A stretch of 63,809 nucleotides of DNA from Collinsella aerofaciens (GCA_008668235.1 RQCP01000053.1:1-63809); one strand, 5' to 3'; positions 33,465-42,361 are shown, counted from the first letter of the stretch. Numbers and translations: made by a program. Notes: generated by a model not told the origin, from the sequence alone.

Positions 33465-35018
33465 ATGGCACAGCGTCATCTTCCTGCACTCCTGATTATC
33501 ATGGACGGCTGCGGCCTGGCTCCGGCCGATGGCGAGAACGCCGTCGCCGCTGCCAAGACGCCCTTCCTTGATAGCCTGTACGTGAAGTACCCCCACACCA
33601 CGCTCGGTGCTTCGGGCGAGGACGTGGGCCTTCCCGACGGCCAGATGGGCAACTCCGAGGTGGGTCACCTCAACATCGGTGCCGGCCGCATCGTGTTCCA
33701 GGAGCTTTCGCGCATCAACAATGCCATCAAGGACGGCTCCATCGCCAAGAACGAGGTTTTCGTCAAGGCTATGGACGATGTCAAGGCCGAGGGCAAGACC
33801 CTTCACCTTATGGGCCTTATGAGCCCTGGCGGCGTTCACTCCCACATGAACCACGTCGAGGCTCTGGTCAAGATGGCTGCCGAGCACGGTGTCAAGACCG
33901 TTCGCGTCCACGCCTTCATGGATGGCCGCGACGTTGACCCGCAGTCCGGCGCTGGCTACATGAGTGAGTTCTGCGCCTTCCTGGCTAAGATCTCCGAGGA
34001 GACCGGTTGCGACGCTCGCGTTGCCACCGTCTCGGGCCGTTATTGGGCCATGGACCGCGATAATCGTTGGGAGCGCATCCAGCGCGCCTACGACGTCATG
34101 GTCAACGCGTCCGATGCTGATACCGACCCCGTTGCCGGTATCAAGGCCTACTACGAGAAGGATCCGCGCGGCGACGAGTTCGTCGAGCCCTTCGCTGCCC
34201 ACAACGAGGGCATCCACGAGGGCGACGCGGCCATCTTCTTCAACTTCCGTCCCGACCGCGCTCGTCAGATGACCCGCGTGTTCACGGACAAGGAGTTCGA
34301 CGGCTTTGAGCGCGAGCAGATCAAGCTTTCGCACTTTGTGACGATGACCGAGTACGATCCGACGTTTGACGTCGAGGTCGCCTTCCCCAAGACGTTCCCC
34401 GAGAACGTCCTGGCCGACGTTATCGCCGCCAACGGCCTGAAGCAGCTGCACACCGCCGAGACCGAGAAGTACGCCCACGTGACGTTCTTCCTCAACGGCG
34501 GCATCGAGGAGCCCAAGGAGGGCGAGGAGCGCGTGCTCGTCGCTTCCCCCAAGGTAGCTACCTACGATCTGCAGCCTGAGATGAGCGCTCCCGAGGTTAC
34601 CGAGAAACTCGTCGCCGCTATTAACGAGGACCGCGCTGATTTCTACATCGTGAACTTCGCGAACTGCGACATGGTTGGTCACACCGGTGTCTTCGACGCC
34701 GCCGTTAAGGCCGTCGAGGCTGTTGACGATGCCTTGTCCAAGGTTGTCCCGGCGATTCTCGCCAAGGGTGGCTTTGCGCTGATCACCGCCGACCACGGCA
34801 ACGCCGACCACATGTTTGACGTTGCTTCCGACGGTTCCAAGCATCCGTTCACGGCTCACACCACCAACCGTGTGCCGTTCATCATCGTTGATGAGAAGGC
34901 CAAGCTCACCGGTATCGAGGACGGCCGTCTTTCCGATATCGCTCCGACCATGCTCACCATGGCTGGTATTGAGCCTTCCGCCGAGATGACGGGCCGCGTG
35001 CTCGCCACCGAGGCCTAA
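33465..35018 (+). CDS. gpmI: 2,3-bisphosphoglycerate-independent phosphoglycerate mutase
   Basis: This metal-dependent (manganese) enzyme interconverts 3- and 2-phosphoglycerate. The 517-residue protein belongs to the alkaline-phosphatase superfamily: IIMDGCGLAP supplies a metal aspartate, GQMGNSEVGHLNIGAGR the phosphorylated serine, DGRDVDPQSG substrate contacts, NFRPDRARQM and the C-terminal ITADHGNADHM metal site. It completes a gap/pgk/tpiA/gpmI lower-glycolysis block and is followed by a strong terminator. Confidence 0.98.
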   Translation: MAQRHLPALLIIMDGCGLAPADGENAVAAAKTPFLDSLYVKYPHTTLGASGEDVGLPDGQMGNSEVGHLNIGAGRIVFQELSRINNAIKDGSIAKNEVFVKAMDDVKAEGKTLHLMGLMSPGGVHSHMNHVEALVKMAAEHGVKTVRVHAFMDGRDVDPQSGAGYMSEFCAFLAKISEETGCDARVATVSGRYWAMDRDNRWERIQRAYDVMVNASDADTDPVAGIKAYYEKDPRGDEFVEPFAAHNEGIHEGDAAIFFNFRPDRARQMTRVFTDKEFDGFEREQIKLSHFVTMTEYDPTFDVEVAFPKTFPENVLADVIAANGLKQLHTAETEKYAHVTFFLNGGIEEPKEGEERVLVASPKVATYDLQPEMSAPEVTEKLVAAINEDRADFYIVNFANCDMVGHTGVFDAAVKAVEAVDDALSKVVPAILAKGGFALITADHGNADHMFDVASDGSKHPFTAHTTNRVPFIIVDEKAKLTGIEDGRLSDIAPTMLTMAGIEPSAEMTGRVLATEA

Positions 35019-35043
35019 TAGAAAACAAATACCGTTTTCTAGT

Positions 35044-35078
35044 AAGGGGGTTGTCCACAACCGGACAACCCCCTTTTT
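35044..35078 (+). terminator. Terminator after gpmI
   Basis: AAGGGGGTTGTCC and GGACAACCCCCTT form a perfect stem with a six-base loop, followed by TTT. It closes the pgk-tpiA-gpmI transcript. Confidence 0.93.
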
Positions 35079-35182
35079 GGTATTTCTGCCATTTCCACCC
35101 CGTCCTTGAGTGGCAGGTAGGGGAGAGCGGGGGATTGTGGTACAGTACTGGAGTTTAAACTGTTCTATTAAGGAGCTTATCT

Positions 35183-35437
35183 ATGGGTCCGTTCCAGATT
35201 CTTCTGTTTGTCGTTTGGGCTGTCTCTGCCGTGGCGCTGACGATTCTCGTCCTGATGCATTCCGGTAAGGGCACCGGCGTTTCGGATATGATCGCTAGCT
35301 CGCTGTATAACTCCAGCTCTGCCACGGGCGTCATGGAGCAGAACCTCGATCGTCTGACGGTAATTATGGCCGTTGTTTTTGCCTTGTGCGTCGTCCTGTG
35401 CATGTTCTTCTTCCCGCAGGGCATCGTCGGCTTCTAA
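35183..35437 (+). CDS. secG: Preprotein translocase subunit SecG
   Basis: SecG is a small membrane partner of SecYE that supports protein export. The 84-residue protein has two hydrophobic helices (residues 5-24 and about 59-78) and between them the conserved MHSGKGTG...SLYNSSSATGVMEQNLDRLT loop. Placement after the triose-phosphate genes is conserved in many actinobacteria. AAGGAG precedes the ATG. A strong terminator follows. Confidence 0.95.
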   Translation: MGPFQILLFVVWAVSAVALTILVLMHSGKGTGVSDMIASSLYNSSSATGVMEQNLDRLTVIMAVVFALCVVLCMFFFPQGIVGF

Positions 35438-35459
35438 GCACGAGCCGCATAAATACTTG

Positions 35460-35491
35460 AAAAGGGTTCCGCACGTGCGGGACCCTTTTTG
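35460..35491 (+). terminator. Terminator after secG
   Basis: A tight hairpin of AAAGGGTTCCGC and GCGGGACCCTTT (one G-T pair, ACGT loop) is followed by a T run. Confidence 0.93.
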
Positions 35492-35731
35492 TTTACATAT
35501 TTGTAACAGAGTCAAAATATCCCCACATACTTCGCCCAACTAAAGAAATTCTCGACCGTTAACCGGAATTAGCCCCAAATTGTGTATAAAATGCGCTACT
35601 GTATTGCAAAACGTTGGTCCGTTGTGCATAACCAGCCATAGCAGCGGGCGGCGTTTTGATGGTTCGGATCGGATTGTTTCGACATGTGTCCGACTGAACA
35701 TTTCTTTGTCCTATCTCATAAGGAGGATGGC
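35492..35731 (+). promoter_or_regulatory. Promoter region of the second oligopeptide transporter
   Basis: These 240 non-coding bases contain TGTGTATAAA near 35581, which resembles an extended -10 element, and shortly after it CAAAACGTTG, similar to the core found upstream of gap and the nan operon. No -35 consensus is clear. The leader would be about 130 bases. Confidence 0.4.
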
Positions 35732-37408
35732 ATGGCTGATTCTATGTTCCACCAGCCCGTTATGGGTCGTCGCGCCTTTGTTGGCGGCACCCTTGCTGCG
35801 AGCTCCATGGCTTTTCTTGCCGCATGTGGCAAGAAGGGTGGCGACGCTTCCGGTTCTGAGTCCGGTTCGACGCTGAACTTCTACATCAACAACCCGGTCT
35901 GCATCGACCCCTACAATGTCCAGGAGGACCAGGGCACTCAGGTCGAGTACCAGCTCTTTGACGCTCTGACCTCTTACGACGCCGAGAAGGGCGAGATCGT
36001 TCCGCTGGCTTGCGAGTCCTTTGAGTCCAACGACGACGCCACCGAGTTTACCTTCAAGATCAAGAAGGCCAAGTTCCACAACGGTGACGACGTTACCTCC
36101 AAGTCCTTCAAGCTCGGTTGGGAGCGTCTGGTCAACACCAAGTCGGCCATCGCTACCGAGTACGGTCCTTCCGAGGTCTCCTATCACCTTTCCATGGTCG
36201 AGGGTTATGACGACCTGCTTGCCGGTAACGCTACCGAGCTCAGCGGTGTTACGTGCCCCGACGATGAGACCCTCGTCGTCAAGCTGTCTTCCGCTTACGC
36301 TGACTTCCCCTTCGTCGCCTCTCATCCGGCTCTGGCCCCGGTTCCCGAGTGCGCCGAGTCCGATGTCAAGAGCTTCTATCTTGCCCCGGTCGGTAACGGC
36401 CCGTTCATGATGGACGGCAAGTGGGAGGATGGCCAGGAGATCAACGTCAAGAAGTTCGACGATTACTATGGCGACAAGGCCAAGATCGATGGCATCCACT
36501 TCCAGGTCATCAAGGACATGGAGACCGCTTACAAGGAGTTCCAGGCCGGTAACCTCGATGTCTGCGACGTTCCCGTCGCTCAGATCGATGCCGCCAAGAA
36601 GGATCGCGGCGTGTCCAAGGACGGCTACACCATGGGTGACGGCGAGCGCATGCTGCTCGGCGCCGAGCCTTCCACGTACTATCTGACCTGCAACACCACG
36701 GCCGAGCCGTTCAACAACGCCGACCTGCGTAGGGGCATCTCCCTGGCCATTAACCGTGAGGCCATCTGCAAGACCATCTTCAAGGGTACCCGTACCCCTG
36801 CCGACGGCATTGTTCCTCCGGGCATCGATGGCTACAAGGAGGGCGCATGGGAGTTCTGCGCCTACGATGTCGACAAGGCTAACGAGTACCTCGACAAGGT
36901 TGCTCCCGCTGGCGCTAACGGGGATCGTGGCATTAGCGTGACCCTGTCCTACAACCAGGACGGCGGTCACAAGGAGATCATGGAGTCCATCATCGGCGAC
37001 CTCGCCAAGGTTGGCGTTACCGCTGTCTCCGATACCCCTGAGTGGTCTGCCCTGCTCGAGCAGTATCAGAACTTTAACTATCAGTTCGGTCGTCTGGGTT
37101 GGATTGCCGACTACCCGATCATGGACAACTTCCTGTATCCGCTGTTCCACTCCGACTCCCTCGGTGGCGACAACCGCTCCGGTTACAACAACCCCGAGTT
37201 CGACGCCAAGGTCGACGAGGCTCGTACTATTGTTGACGACGAGGAGCGCGTCGCTAAGATGCAGGAGGCCGATGCAATGGTCGCTGCCGACTGCCCGGTC
37301 ATCCCGATTATGTTCTACACGCACACCATCGCCGGCTCCGATCGCATCAAGCACCTCTATGTCGATCCGCAGAAGCACGCCGATCTGGGTACCGCTGAGC
37401 TCGCCTAA
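35732..37408 (+). CDS. Oligopeptide ABC transporter substrate-binding lipoprotein
   Basis: The extracellular binding protein of the second transporter. The 558-residue protein has a lipoprotein signal with a Tat-like MGRRAFVGG, a hydrophobic stretch and the lipobox LAAC near residue 32, followed by a Gly/Ser linker. The mature part is an SBP_bac_5 fold (LFDALTSYDAEKGEIVPLACESFE, GDDVTSKSFKLGWERL, DLRRGISLAINREAI, YQFGRLGWIADYPIMDNFLYPLF) of the OppA type. AAGGAGG precedes the ATG. Codon bias is strong. Peptides are the likely ligand, by family and by the complete Opp gene set that follows. Confidence 0.92.
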   Translation: MADSMFHQPVMGRRAFVGGTLAASSMAFLAACGKKGGDASGSESGSTLNFYINNPVCIDPYNVQEDQGTQVEYQLFDALTSYDAEKGEIVPLACESFESNDDATEFTFKIKKAKFHNGDDVTSKSFKLGWERLVNTKSAIATEYGPSEVSYHLSMVEGYDDLLAGNATELSGVTCPDDETLVVKLSSAYADFPFVASHPALAPVPECAESDVKSFYLAPVGNGPFMMDGKWEDGQEINVKKFDDYYGDKAKIDGIHFQVIKDMETAYKEFQAGNLDVCDVPVAQIDAAKKDRGVSKDGYTMGDGERMLLGAEPSTYYLTCNTTAEPFNNADLRRGISLAINREAICKTIFKGTRTPADGIVPPGIDGYKEGAWEFCAYDVDKANEYLDKVAPAGANGDRGISVTLSYNQDGGHKEIMESIIGDLAKVGVTAVSDTPEWSALLEQYQNFNYQFGRLGWIADYPIMDNFLYPLFHSDSLGGDNRSGYNNPEFDAKVDEARTIVDDEERVAKMQEADAMVAADCPVIPIMFYTHTIAGSDRIKHLYVDPQKHADLGTAELA

Positions 37409-37420
37409 GAGTTTGCAGCT

Positions 37421-37533
37421 TCCGTGAGGGTCAAGTATTTACGTAGACCTCATGGGAAACATACAGTTCTCCCTAACCTGGGGTAAACTGGCTGATGGTA
37501 ATTTTGGGATGCCGGTCTGGCGATCGGCATCCC
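37421..37533 (+). terminator. Two intercistronic hairpins after the oppA-like gene
   Basis: A stem of TGAGGGTC with GACCTCA (about 37427-37454) is followed by GGGATGCCG pairing perfectly with CGGCATCCC (37506-37514 with 37525-37533) and ATTT. They probably reduce read-through so that the binding protein is made in excess. Confidence 0.6.
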
Positions 37534-37564
37534 ATTTAGGTTAATCCCTAGATAGGGGAGTGGT

Positions 37565-38602
37565 ATGGGTAAGTACATCGTTAAACGTGTGCTTCAGTTC
37601 ATCCCGGTGTTTTTGGGCGTTACGCTGATTCTGTTCGCCCTCCAGAATATCGTGCCGGGAGATCCGATCAAGCTGATCGGTGGAGACAAGGCTCTGTCCC
37701 CCGAGGTGGAGCTTCAGCTTCGCGTTCGCTATCACCTGGTCCAGACGGACGAGGACGGCAACGCGATCCTTGACGAGAACGGCGACCCCGTTCAAACGTC
37801 GCTCGTGGACCGTTACTTGTATTACATGAACGGCCTGCTTCATGGCGATCTGGGCAATTCGTATCAGCGCAAGCTGCCGGTTACGGATATCTTTGCCCAG
37901 AAGTATCCGTATACGGTCAAACTTGCCGCGTGCGCCATCGTGCTCGAGGCAATTATGGGTATCGGTGCGGGTATCATTTCGGCGGTAAAGCGTTATTCCT
38001 TCTGGGATATTTTGGTAACGCTCACCACGTCGATCCTCGTTGCGGTCCCGGCCTTCTGGCTCGGTATGTTGCTGCAGCTGTTCTTTGGCGTCATCCTCAA
38101 GGACGCCACGGGCGGTGCAATCTCCATGCCGATCTCGGGTGCCGGCGGTTCCAGCTCTCAGTATCAGGATTGGATGCACTATGTGCTTCCGACCATTACG
38201 CTGGCTTCGGTTTCGACCGCTTATGCTGCCCGCATTATGCGCTCGCAGCTGCTTGACGTCATGAACCAGGATTACATCCGTACGGCAAAGGCGAAGGGTC
38301 TCTCCAATCGCGCGATCATCGTCAAGCATGCGCTTAAGAATGCACTCATCCCCGTCGTTACCTATATTGGTGTCGACTTTGGTGGCATGCTTTCGGGCGC
38401 CATCCTGACCGAGACGGTCTTTAACTGGCCCGGTATCGGCTATGAGGTCTATCGCGCCATTAGCATGCGTGACTGGCCCATCGTTATGGGCGGCGTTACG
38501 CTCATCGTCGTCGTCGTTATGGTGATCAACCTGCTCGTCGACATTAGCTATGCATTCCTCGACCCACGCATCCGCCTTGGCGGTCCGTCGGATAAGGCCT
38601 AA
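37565..38602 (+). CDS. oppB: Oligopeptide ABC transporter permease, OppB type
   Basis: A membrane subunit of 345 residues with about six helices. It starts with YIVKRVLQFIPVFLGVTLILFAL and contains the family's PGDPIKLIGG and the cytoplasmic EAA loop (VMNQDYIRTAKAKGLSNRAIIVKHALKNALIPVV). A hydrophilic insert of about 20 acidic residues (TDEDGNAILDENGDP) near residue 65 is longer than in the first transporter's DppB. The next gene starts 14 bases after its stop. Function follows from the operon: import of oligopeptides. Confidence 0.94.
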   Translation: MGKYIVKRVLQFIPVFLGVTLILFALQNIVPGDPIKLIGGDKALSPEVELQLRVRYHLVQTDEDGNAILDENGDPVQTSLVDRYLYYMNGLLHGDLGNSYQRKLPVTDIFAQKYPYTVKLAACAIVLEAIMGIGAGIISAVKRYSFWDILVTLTTSILVAVPAFWLGMLLQLFFGVILKDATGGAISMPISGAGGSSSQYQDWMHYVLPTITLASVSTAYAARIMRSQLLDVMNQDYIRTAKAKGLSNRAIIVKHALKNALIPVVTYIGVDFGGMLSGAILTETVFNWPGIGYEVYRAISMRDWPIVMGGVTLIVVVVMVINLLVDISYAFLDPRIRLGGPSDKA

Positions 38603-38616
38603 GGGAGGTACGTCTC

Positions 38617-39552
38617 ATGCAGGAAACTGATTCTCAGTCTCAGGAGCAGGCTACCGCCACCAAGGCCGCATCTGCTCCCGCCAAGTCCCGCACGCTGTGG
38701 GGCGACGCTTTTAAGCGTCTTCGTAAGAACAAGCTCGCCGTTATCGGTGTCTGCTGGATCATCATCGTCGTTGTGGTTGCACTGACCGCAGATCTGTGGG
38801 CTAAGCCCTGGCTCGGTTCGCCGACGGCTTCCGACTCGACCACCATGGCCGAGACGTCGCTGCTGGCTCCGTGTGCAGAGCACCCGTTTGGCACCGACGC
38901 CCTTGGTCGTGACATTCTCGTCCGCGTTATCTACGGTGCGCGCGTTTCGCTGTCCGTCGGCATTATGGCCACCGCGATCTCCACGCTGATCGGTCTGGTC
39001 ATGGGTGCTCTGGCGGGTTTCTACGGCGGCATCTGGGATACGATCATCATGCGCTGTGCGGACATCTTCCTGGCGTTCCCGTACGTGCTGTTCGTTGTCG
39101 CCATGATCGCCGTTATCGGCCGTGGCCTTCAGAACGTCTTTATCGCCATCGGTATTCTCGGCTGGCCTTCGATTGCGCGCGTCTTCCGCTCTGCAATCTT
39201 GACGGTCAAGGAAAACGACTATGTTGATGCTGCGCGCGCGATGGGTGCATCTGATGCTCGTATCGTCGTGCGTCACATCTTCCCGAACTCCGTCGCCTCC
39301 ATCGTGGTCTACGCGACCATGAACATTGGTGGCGCCATTCTGACCGAGTCCGCTCTGTCCTTCCTCGGCATGGGCGTTATTCCGCCTACGCCTTCGTGGG
39401 GCTCCATGATTCAGGACGGTCAGCAGTATCTTCTGACCGCTCCCTGGATGATGATCATGCCCGGTCTGGCAATTCTCTCGACGGTGCTCGCCTTCACCCT
39501 GTTGGGTGATGGTCTGCGCGACGCCCTCGACGTCAAGATGAAGGACGCATAA
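38617..39552 (+). CDS. oppC: Oligopeptide ABC transporter permease, OppC type
   Basis: The second membrane subunit, 311 residues. A hydrophilic N-terminal tail rich in Ala, Lys and Gln precedes the first helix; HPFGTDALGRDILVRVIYGARVSL is the OppC hallmark, and the EAA loop is VKENDYVDAARAMGASDARIVVRHIFPN. ATP-binding genes follow two bases later. In contrast to the first transporter, this permease is not fused to an ATPase. Confidence 0.94.
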   Translation: MQETDSQSQEQATATKAASAPAKSRTLWGDAFKRLRKNKLAVIGVCWIIIVVVVALTADLWAKPWLGSPTASDSTTMAETSLLAPCAEHPFGTDALGRDILVRVIYGARVSLSVGIMATAISTLIGLVMGALAGFYGGIWDTIIMRCADIFLAFPYVLFVVAMIAVIGRGLQNVFIAIGILGWPSIARVFRSAILTVKENDYVDAARAMGASDARIVVRHIFPNSVASIVVYATMNIGGAILTESALSFLGMGVIPPTPSWGSMIQDGQQYLLTAPWMMIMPGLAILSTVLAFTLLGDGLRDALDVKMKDA

Positions 39553-39554
39553 GG

Positions 39555-40646
39555 ATGAAGAAGAACAAGAACTATGTGGACCTGAAGGACCAGCCGGTTC
39601 CTGAGGGCCAGCATCTGCTCGAGGTCGATGACCTTAAGATGTATTTCCACACCGAGGATGGCGTCGTTCGCGCTGTCGACGGTGTCTCCTACACGCTCGA
39701 TCGCGGCGAGACCCTTGGCGTCGTCGGTGAGTCCGGCTCCGGTAAGTCCGTGACCGCCATGACCATCATGGGCCTTATTTCGATGCCTCCGGGGAAGATC
39801 GAGGGCGGCGACGTTCGCTATCGCGGTCGTTCTATCCTCGAGATGACCGAGGAAGAGATGCAGCACATTCGCGGCAACGATATCGCGATGATCTTTCAAG
39901 ATCCTATGACCTCCTTGAACCCGGTCTATAAGATCGGCAAGCAGGTGGGTGAGGGCCTTCGTCTGCACCGTGGCTACTCCAAGCAGGAGGCCCTCAAGCG
40001 TGCCACCGAGCTTTTGGACCTCGTTGGTATTCCCGAGCCCGAGAAGCGCGTCAACGAGTATCCGCACCAGTTCTCTGGCGGTATGCGTCAGCGCGTCATG
40101 ATTGCCATGGCTCTTGCCTGCGATCCCGATATTCTGATTGCCGACGAGCCCACGACGGCTCTGGACGTTACCATCCAGGCTCAGATTATTGAGCTTATGC
40201 AGGAAATGCAGGAGAAGAACGGCAACGCCATCATCATGATTACCCATGACCTGGGCGTCGTCGCCGACATGGCCGACAAGATCATGGTTATGTACGCCGG
40301 CCGTCCCGTCGAGTTCGGTACTGCTGAGGAAATCTTCTACGAGAGCCGCCACCCCTACACCTGGGGCCTTATCCGCTCCATCCCGGAGCAGGCCATCGAA
40401 GAGAAGAAGCCGCTTACGCCGATTCACGGCAACCCGCCTTCGCTCATGAACCTGCCCGAGGGCTGCGTCTTCTCTCCTCGCTGCCCCTATGCGACGGACA
40501 AGTGCCGTAAGCAGCGCCCCGAGCGTGTTGTCACCGACTCTGGCCACTATTCTGCGTGCCATTATTCCGGTGACCCCGAGTTCCTCAAGAACGCTCCTGA
40601 GACGTCCCGTACGCGCAAGGATTCCAAGAAGGGAGGCGAGGCGTAA
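39555..40646 (+). CDS. oppD: Oligopeptide ABC transporter ATP-binding protein, OppD type
   Basis: A 363-residue ATPase energising oligopeptide import. Walker A is GESGSGKS, the signature FSGGMRQR, Walker B ADEPTTALD and the switch histidine is in ITHDLGVV. The C-terminal domain keeps the cysteine motif GCVFSPRCPYATDKC and a fourth cysteine in HYSACHYSG, which in OppD/DppD proteins has been found to bind an iron-sulfur cluster. Its stop overlaps the start of oppF by one base (TAATG). Confidence 0.95.
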   Translation: MKKNKNYVDLKDQPVPEGQHLLEVDDLKMYFHTEDGVVRAVDGVSYTLDRGETLGVVGESGSGKSVTAMTIMGLISMPPGKIEGGDVRYRGRSILEMTEEEMQHIRGNDIAMIFQDPMTSLNPVYKIGKQVGEGLRLHRGYSKQEALKRATELLDLVGIPEPEKRVNEYPHQFSGGMRQRVMIAMALACDPDILIADEPTTALDVTIQAQIIELMQEMQEKNGNAIIMITHDLGVVADMADKIMVMYAGRPVEFGTAEEIFYESRHPYTWGLIRSIPEQAIEEKKPLTPIHGNPPSLMNLPEGCVFSPRCPYATDKCRKQRPERVVTDSGHYSACHYSGDPEFLKNAPETSRTRKDSKKGGEA

Positions 40647-41674
40647 TGGCAGATACCAACGAGCGTACTCCGCTGCTGAAGGTCGAGCACCTCTCTAAGG
40701 AGTTTCCCGCTGAGTCCGGCATGTTCGCCAAGCGCTTCTCCAAGCGTGTCGTCTCTGCTGTGAATGACATTTCGTTCGAGATTTATCCGGGCGAGACCTT
40801 TGGCCTGGTCGGCGAGTCTGGTTGCGGTAAGTCCACCACGGGCCGCACCATCATGCGCCTGACCAAGCCGACGGCAGGCAAAGTGTTTTTCCAGGGCAAA
40901 GACGTTGCCGAGATGAGCAAGCACGAGATCAAGGATATGCGTCGCGAGATGCAGTTCATCTTCCAGGACCCCTATGCTTCGCTCAACCCTCGTATGACCA
41001 TCGGCGAGATCGTCTCCGAGCCCATGACCATTCATGGTGTGGGTACCAAGGAGGAGCGTATCGAGCGCGTCCGCGAGCTGCTGGACGTCGTCGGTCTGAA
41101 CCCCGAGCACATCAACCGCTATCCGCACGAGTTCTCCGGCGGTCAGCGTCAGCGTGTCGGCATTGCCCGCGCGTTCGCTCTGAAGCCCAAGCTGATCATC
41201 TGCGACGAGCCTGTCTCTGCACTTGACGTTTCCATTCAGGCCCAGGTTTTGAACCTGCTGAAGGAGCTTCAGGATAAGTTCGGTACTGCTTATCTCTTCA
41301 TTGCTCACGACCTTTCTGTCGTGCAGCACATCTCCGATCGCGTTGCCGTTATGTATCTGGGTAAGATGGTCGAGGTTTCGGACTGGAAGACACTCTACAG
41401 CGAGCCTCACCATCCGTACACGCAGTCGCTGCTGTCTGCCGTGCCGGTTCCCGATCCTGATATCCAGAAGACCCGCAAGCGCATCATCCTCGCCGGCGAT
41501 CCGCCGTCACCGCTGGATCCGCCGACCGGCTGCCGTTTCCACACGCGCTGCCCGATCGCTCAGGGTATCTGCTCCGAGAAGCTTCCTGAGTTTAAGGAAG
41601 TTGCCCCGGGCCACTGCTGCGCCTGTCACTTCGCGGAGCCGTTCCCGATCAAGGAATCGCACATCGACCTGTAG
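40646..41674 (+). CDS. oppF: Oligopeptide ABC transporter ATP-binding protein, OppF type
   Basis: The partner ATPase, 342 residues, with Walker A GESGCGKS, FSGGQRQR, CDEPVSALD and the switch histidine in IAHDLSVV. The C-terminal segment contains GCRFHTRCPIAQGIC and CCACHF, the complete cysteine set that is missing from the first transporter's short ATPase. Translation is coupled to oppD by a one-base overlap. A long palindrome starts 16 bases after the stop. Confidence 0.95.
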   Translation: MADTNERTPLLKVEHLSKEFPAESGMFAKRFSKRVVSAVNDISFEIYPGETFGLVGESGCGKSTTGRTIMRLTKPTAGKVFFQGKDVAEMSKHEIKDMRREMQFIFQDPYASLNPRMTIGEIVSEPMTIHGVGTKEERIERVRELLDVVGLNPEHINRYPHEFSGGQRQRVGIARAFALKPKLIICDEPVSALDVSIQAQVLNLLKELQDKFGTAYLFIAHDLSVVQHISDRVAVMYLGKMVEVSDWKTLYSEPHHPYTQSLLSAVPVPDPDIQKTRKRIILAGDPPSPLDPPTGCRFHTRCPIAQGICSEKLPEFKEVAPGHCCACHFAEPFPIKESHIDL

Positions 41675-41690
41675 TCGGTTGTTATCTTTC

Positions 41691-41822
41691 GGGCCCGTGC
41701 CTGACTTAATTTTCAGAACGTCCTCGACCATGGAAACCCCCTTATCCTGCTCCTTCGGAGCTGCGGATAAGGGGGTTTCCTGGTCTGCGGAATGTTCTGA
41801 AAATTAAGTCAGGCACGGGCCC
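41691..41822. repeat. 132-base palindrome after oppF
   Basis: The outer arms, 41691-41719 and 41794-41822, are perfectly complementary over 29 bases. Inside, 41732-41747 and 41765-41780 pair perfectly over 16, and GCTCC/GGAGC close a TTC loop. The element can fold into one almost continuous hairpin. It carries no ORF and no T run at its end. Its layout resembles a MITE or REP-type element. Confidence 0.92.
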
Positions 41823-41886
41823 TGTGTTACCACTGCAGAGGGGTGCGATTCCTTGATCGCTCACTTAATCTAATAAGAAATTGAGT

Positions 41887-41941
41887 GAGGCCGGAGCTTT
41901 TGCTCCGGCCTCCTTATATAAGGGCTCGGCTTTGCCGAGCC
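41887..41941. repeat. Two adjacent small hairpins
   Basis: GAGGCCGGAGC (41887-41897) pairs with GCTCCGGCCTC (41902-41912), and GGCTCGGC (41923-41930) with GCCGAGCC (41934-41941). Both stems are perfect, with three- or four-base loops. Neither is followed by a T run. They lie between two large palindromes and may be terminators or further repeat elements. Confidence 0.7.
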
Positions 41942-42002
41942 ACCAAATTTGCATCAGCCCCCAGAACATGTTTGAGAACTGTGCCTGAAGCATGTGCCCC
42001 TA

Positions 42003-42127
42003 GGGCAGGAATGAGGTTGCTTTCCAACGCATTCCGCAGGGGGCGGCATTATTTTGTAGCGCGAAGCGCAAATCAAAATAATGCCGCATGCCCGAGGACG
42101 CGTTGGAAAGCAACCTCATTCCTGCCC
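42003..42127. repeat. 125-base palindrome upstream of tRNA-Leu
   Basis: The arms 42003-42030 and 42100-42127 are perfectly complementary over 28 bases. An asymmetric internal loop follows, then 42043-42056 pairs perfectly with 42074-42087 over 14 bases, and a GCGC-GAA-GCGC cap. The sequence is unrelated to the palindrome 180 bases upstream but the architecture (long outer arm, internal loop, inner arm, small cap) is the same. Confidence 0.92.
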
Positions 42128-42165
42128 GAACAGGTCAGTCTACCTGCGCATTTATAAATTCGTAA

Positions 42166-42213
42166 ACTTTTTTGAAAAAAGTGCTTGCACAGTTCTCGAA
42201 TCATAGGTTATTA
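42166..42213 (+). promoter_or_regulatory. tRNA-Leu promoter with A/T palindrome
   Basis: TTGCAC at 42185-42190 and TTATTA at 42208-42213 are separated by 17 bases. The 17 bases just before, ACTTTTTTGAAAAAAGT (42166-42182), form an A/T palindrome shared with the tRNA-Gly promoters and may act as an UP element for RNA polymerase. Confidence 0.75.
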
Positions 42214-42271
42214 TCTTCCTCGTTGAACGCGCGGGTCCAACAAAACGAACTGCGAATCAACAACATAGCAT

Positions 42272-42361
42272 GTCGGAGTGGCGGAATTGGCAGACGCGCT
42301 AGCTTGAGGTGCTAGTGACCGTTTTTTGGTCATGCGGGTTCAAGTCCCGCCTCCGACACCA
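42272..42361 (+). tRNA. tRNA-Leu (anticodon GAG)
   Basis: The acceptor arms GTCGGAG and CTCCGAC pair, the anticodon stem CTAGC/GCTAG encloses TTGAGGT with anticodon GAG, a long variable arm (TGACCGTTTTTTGGTCA) marks a class II tRNA, the T loop is TTCAAGT, and CCA is encoded. It reads CUC/CUU codons. Confidence 0.98.

Noticed and set aside
41675..42271. Insertion sequence remnant between oppF and tRNA-Leu
   Set aside because: The palindromes have no transposase fragment and no obvious target duplication, so they are listed as repeats rather than as insertion sequences.
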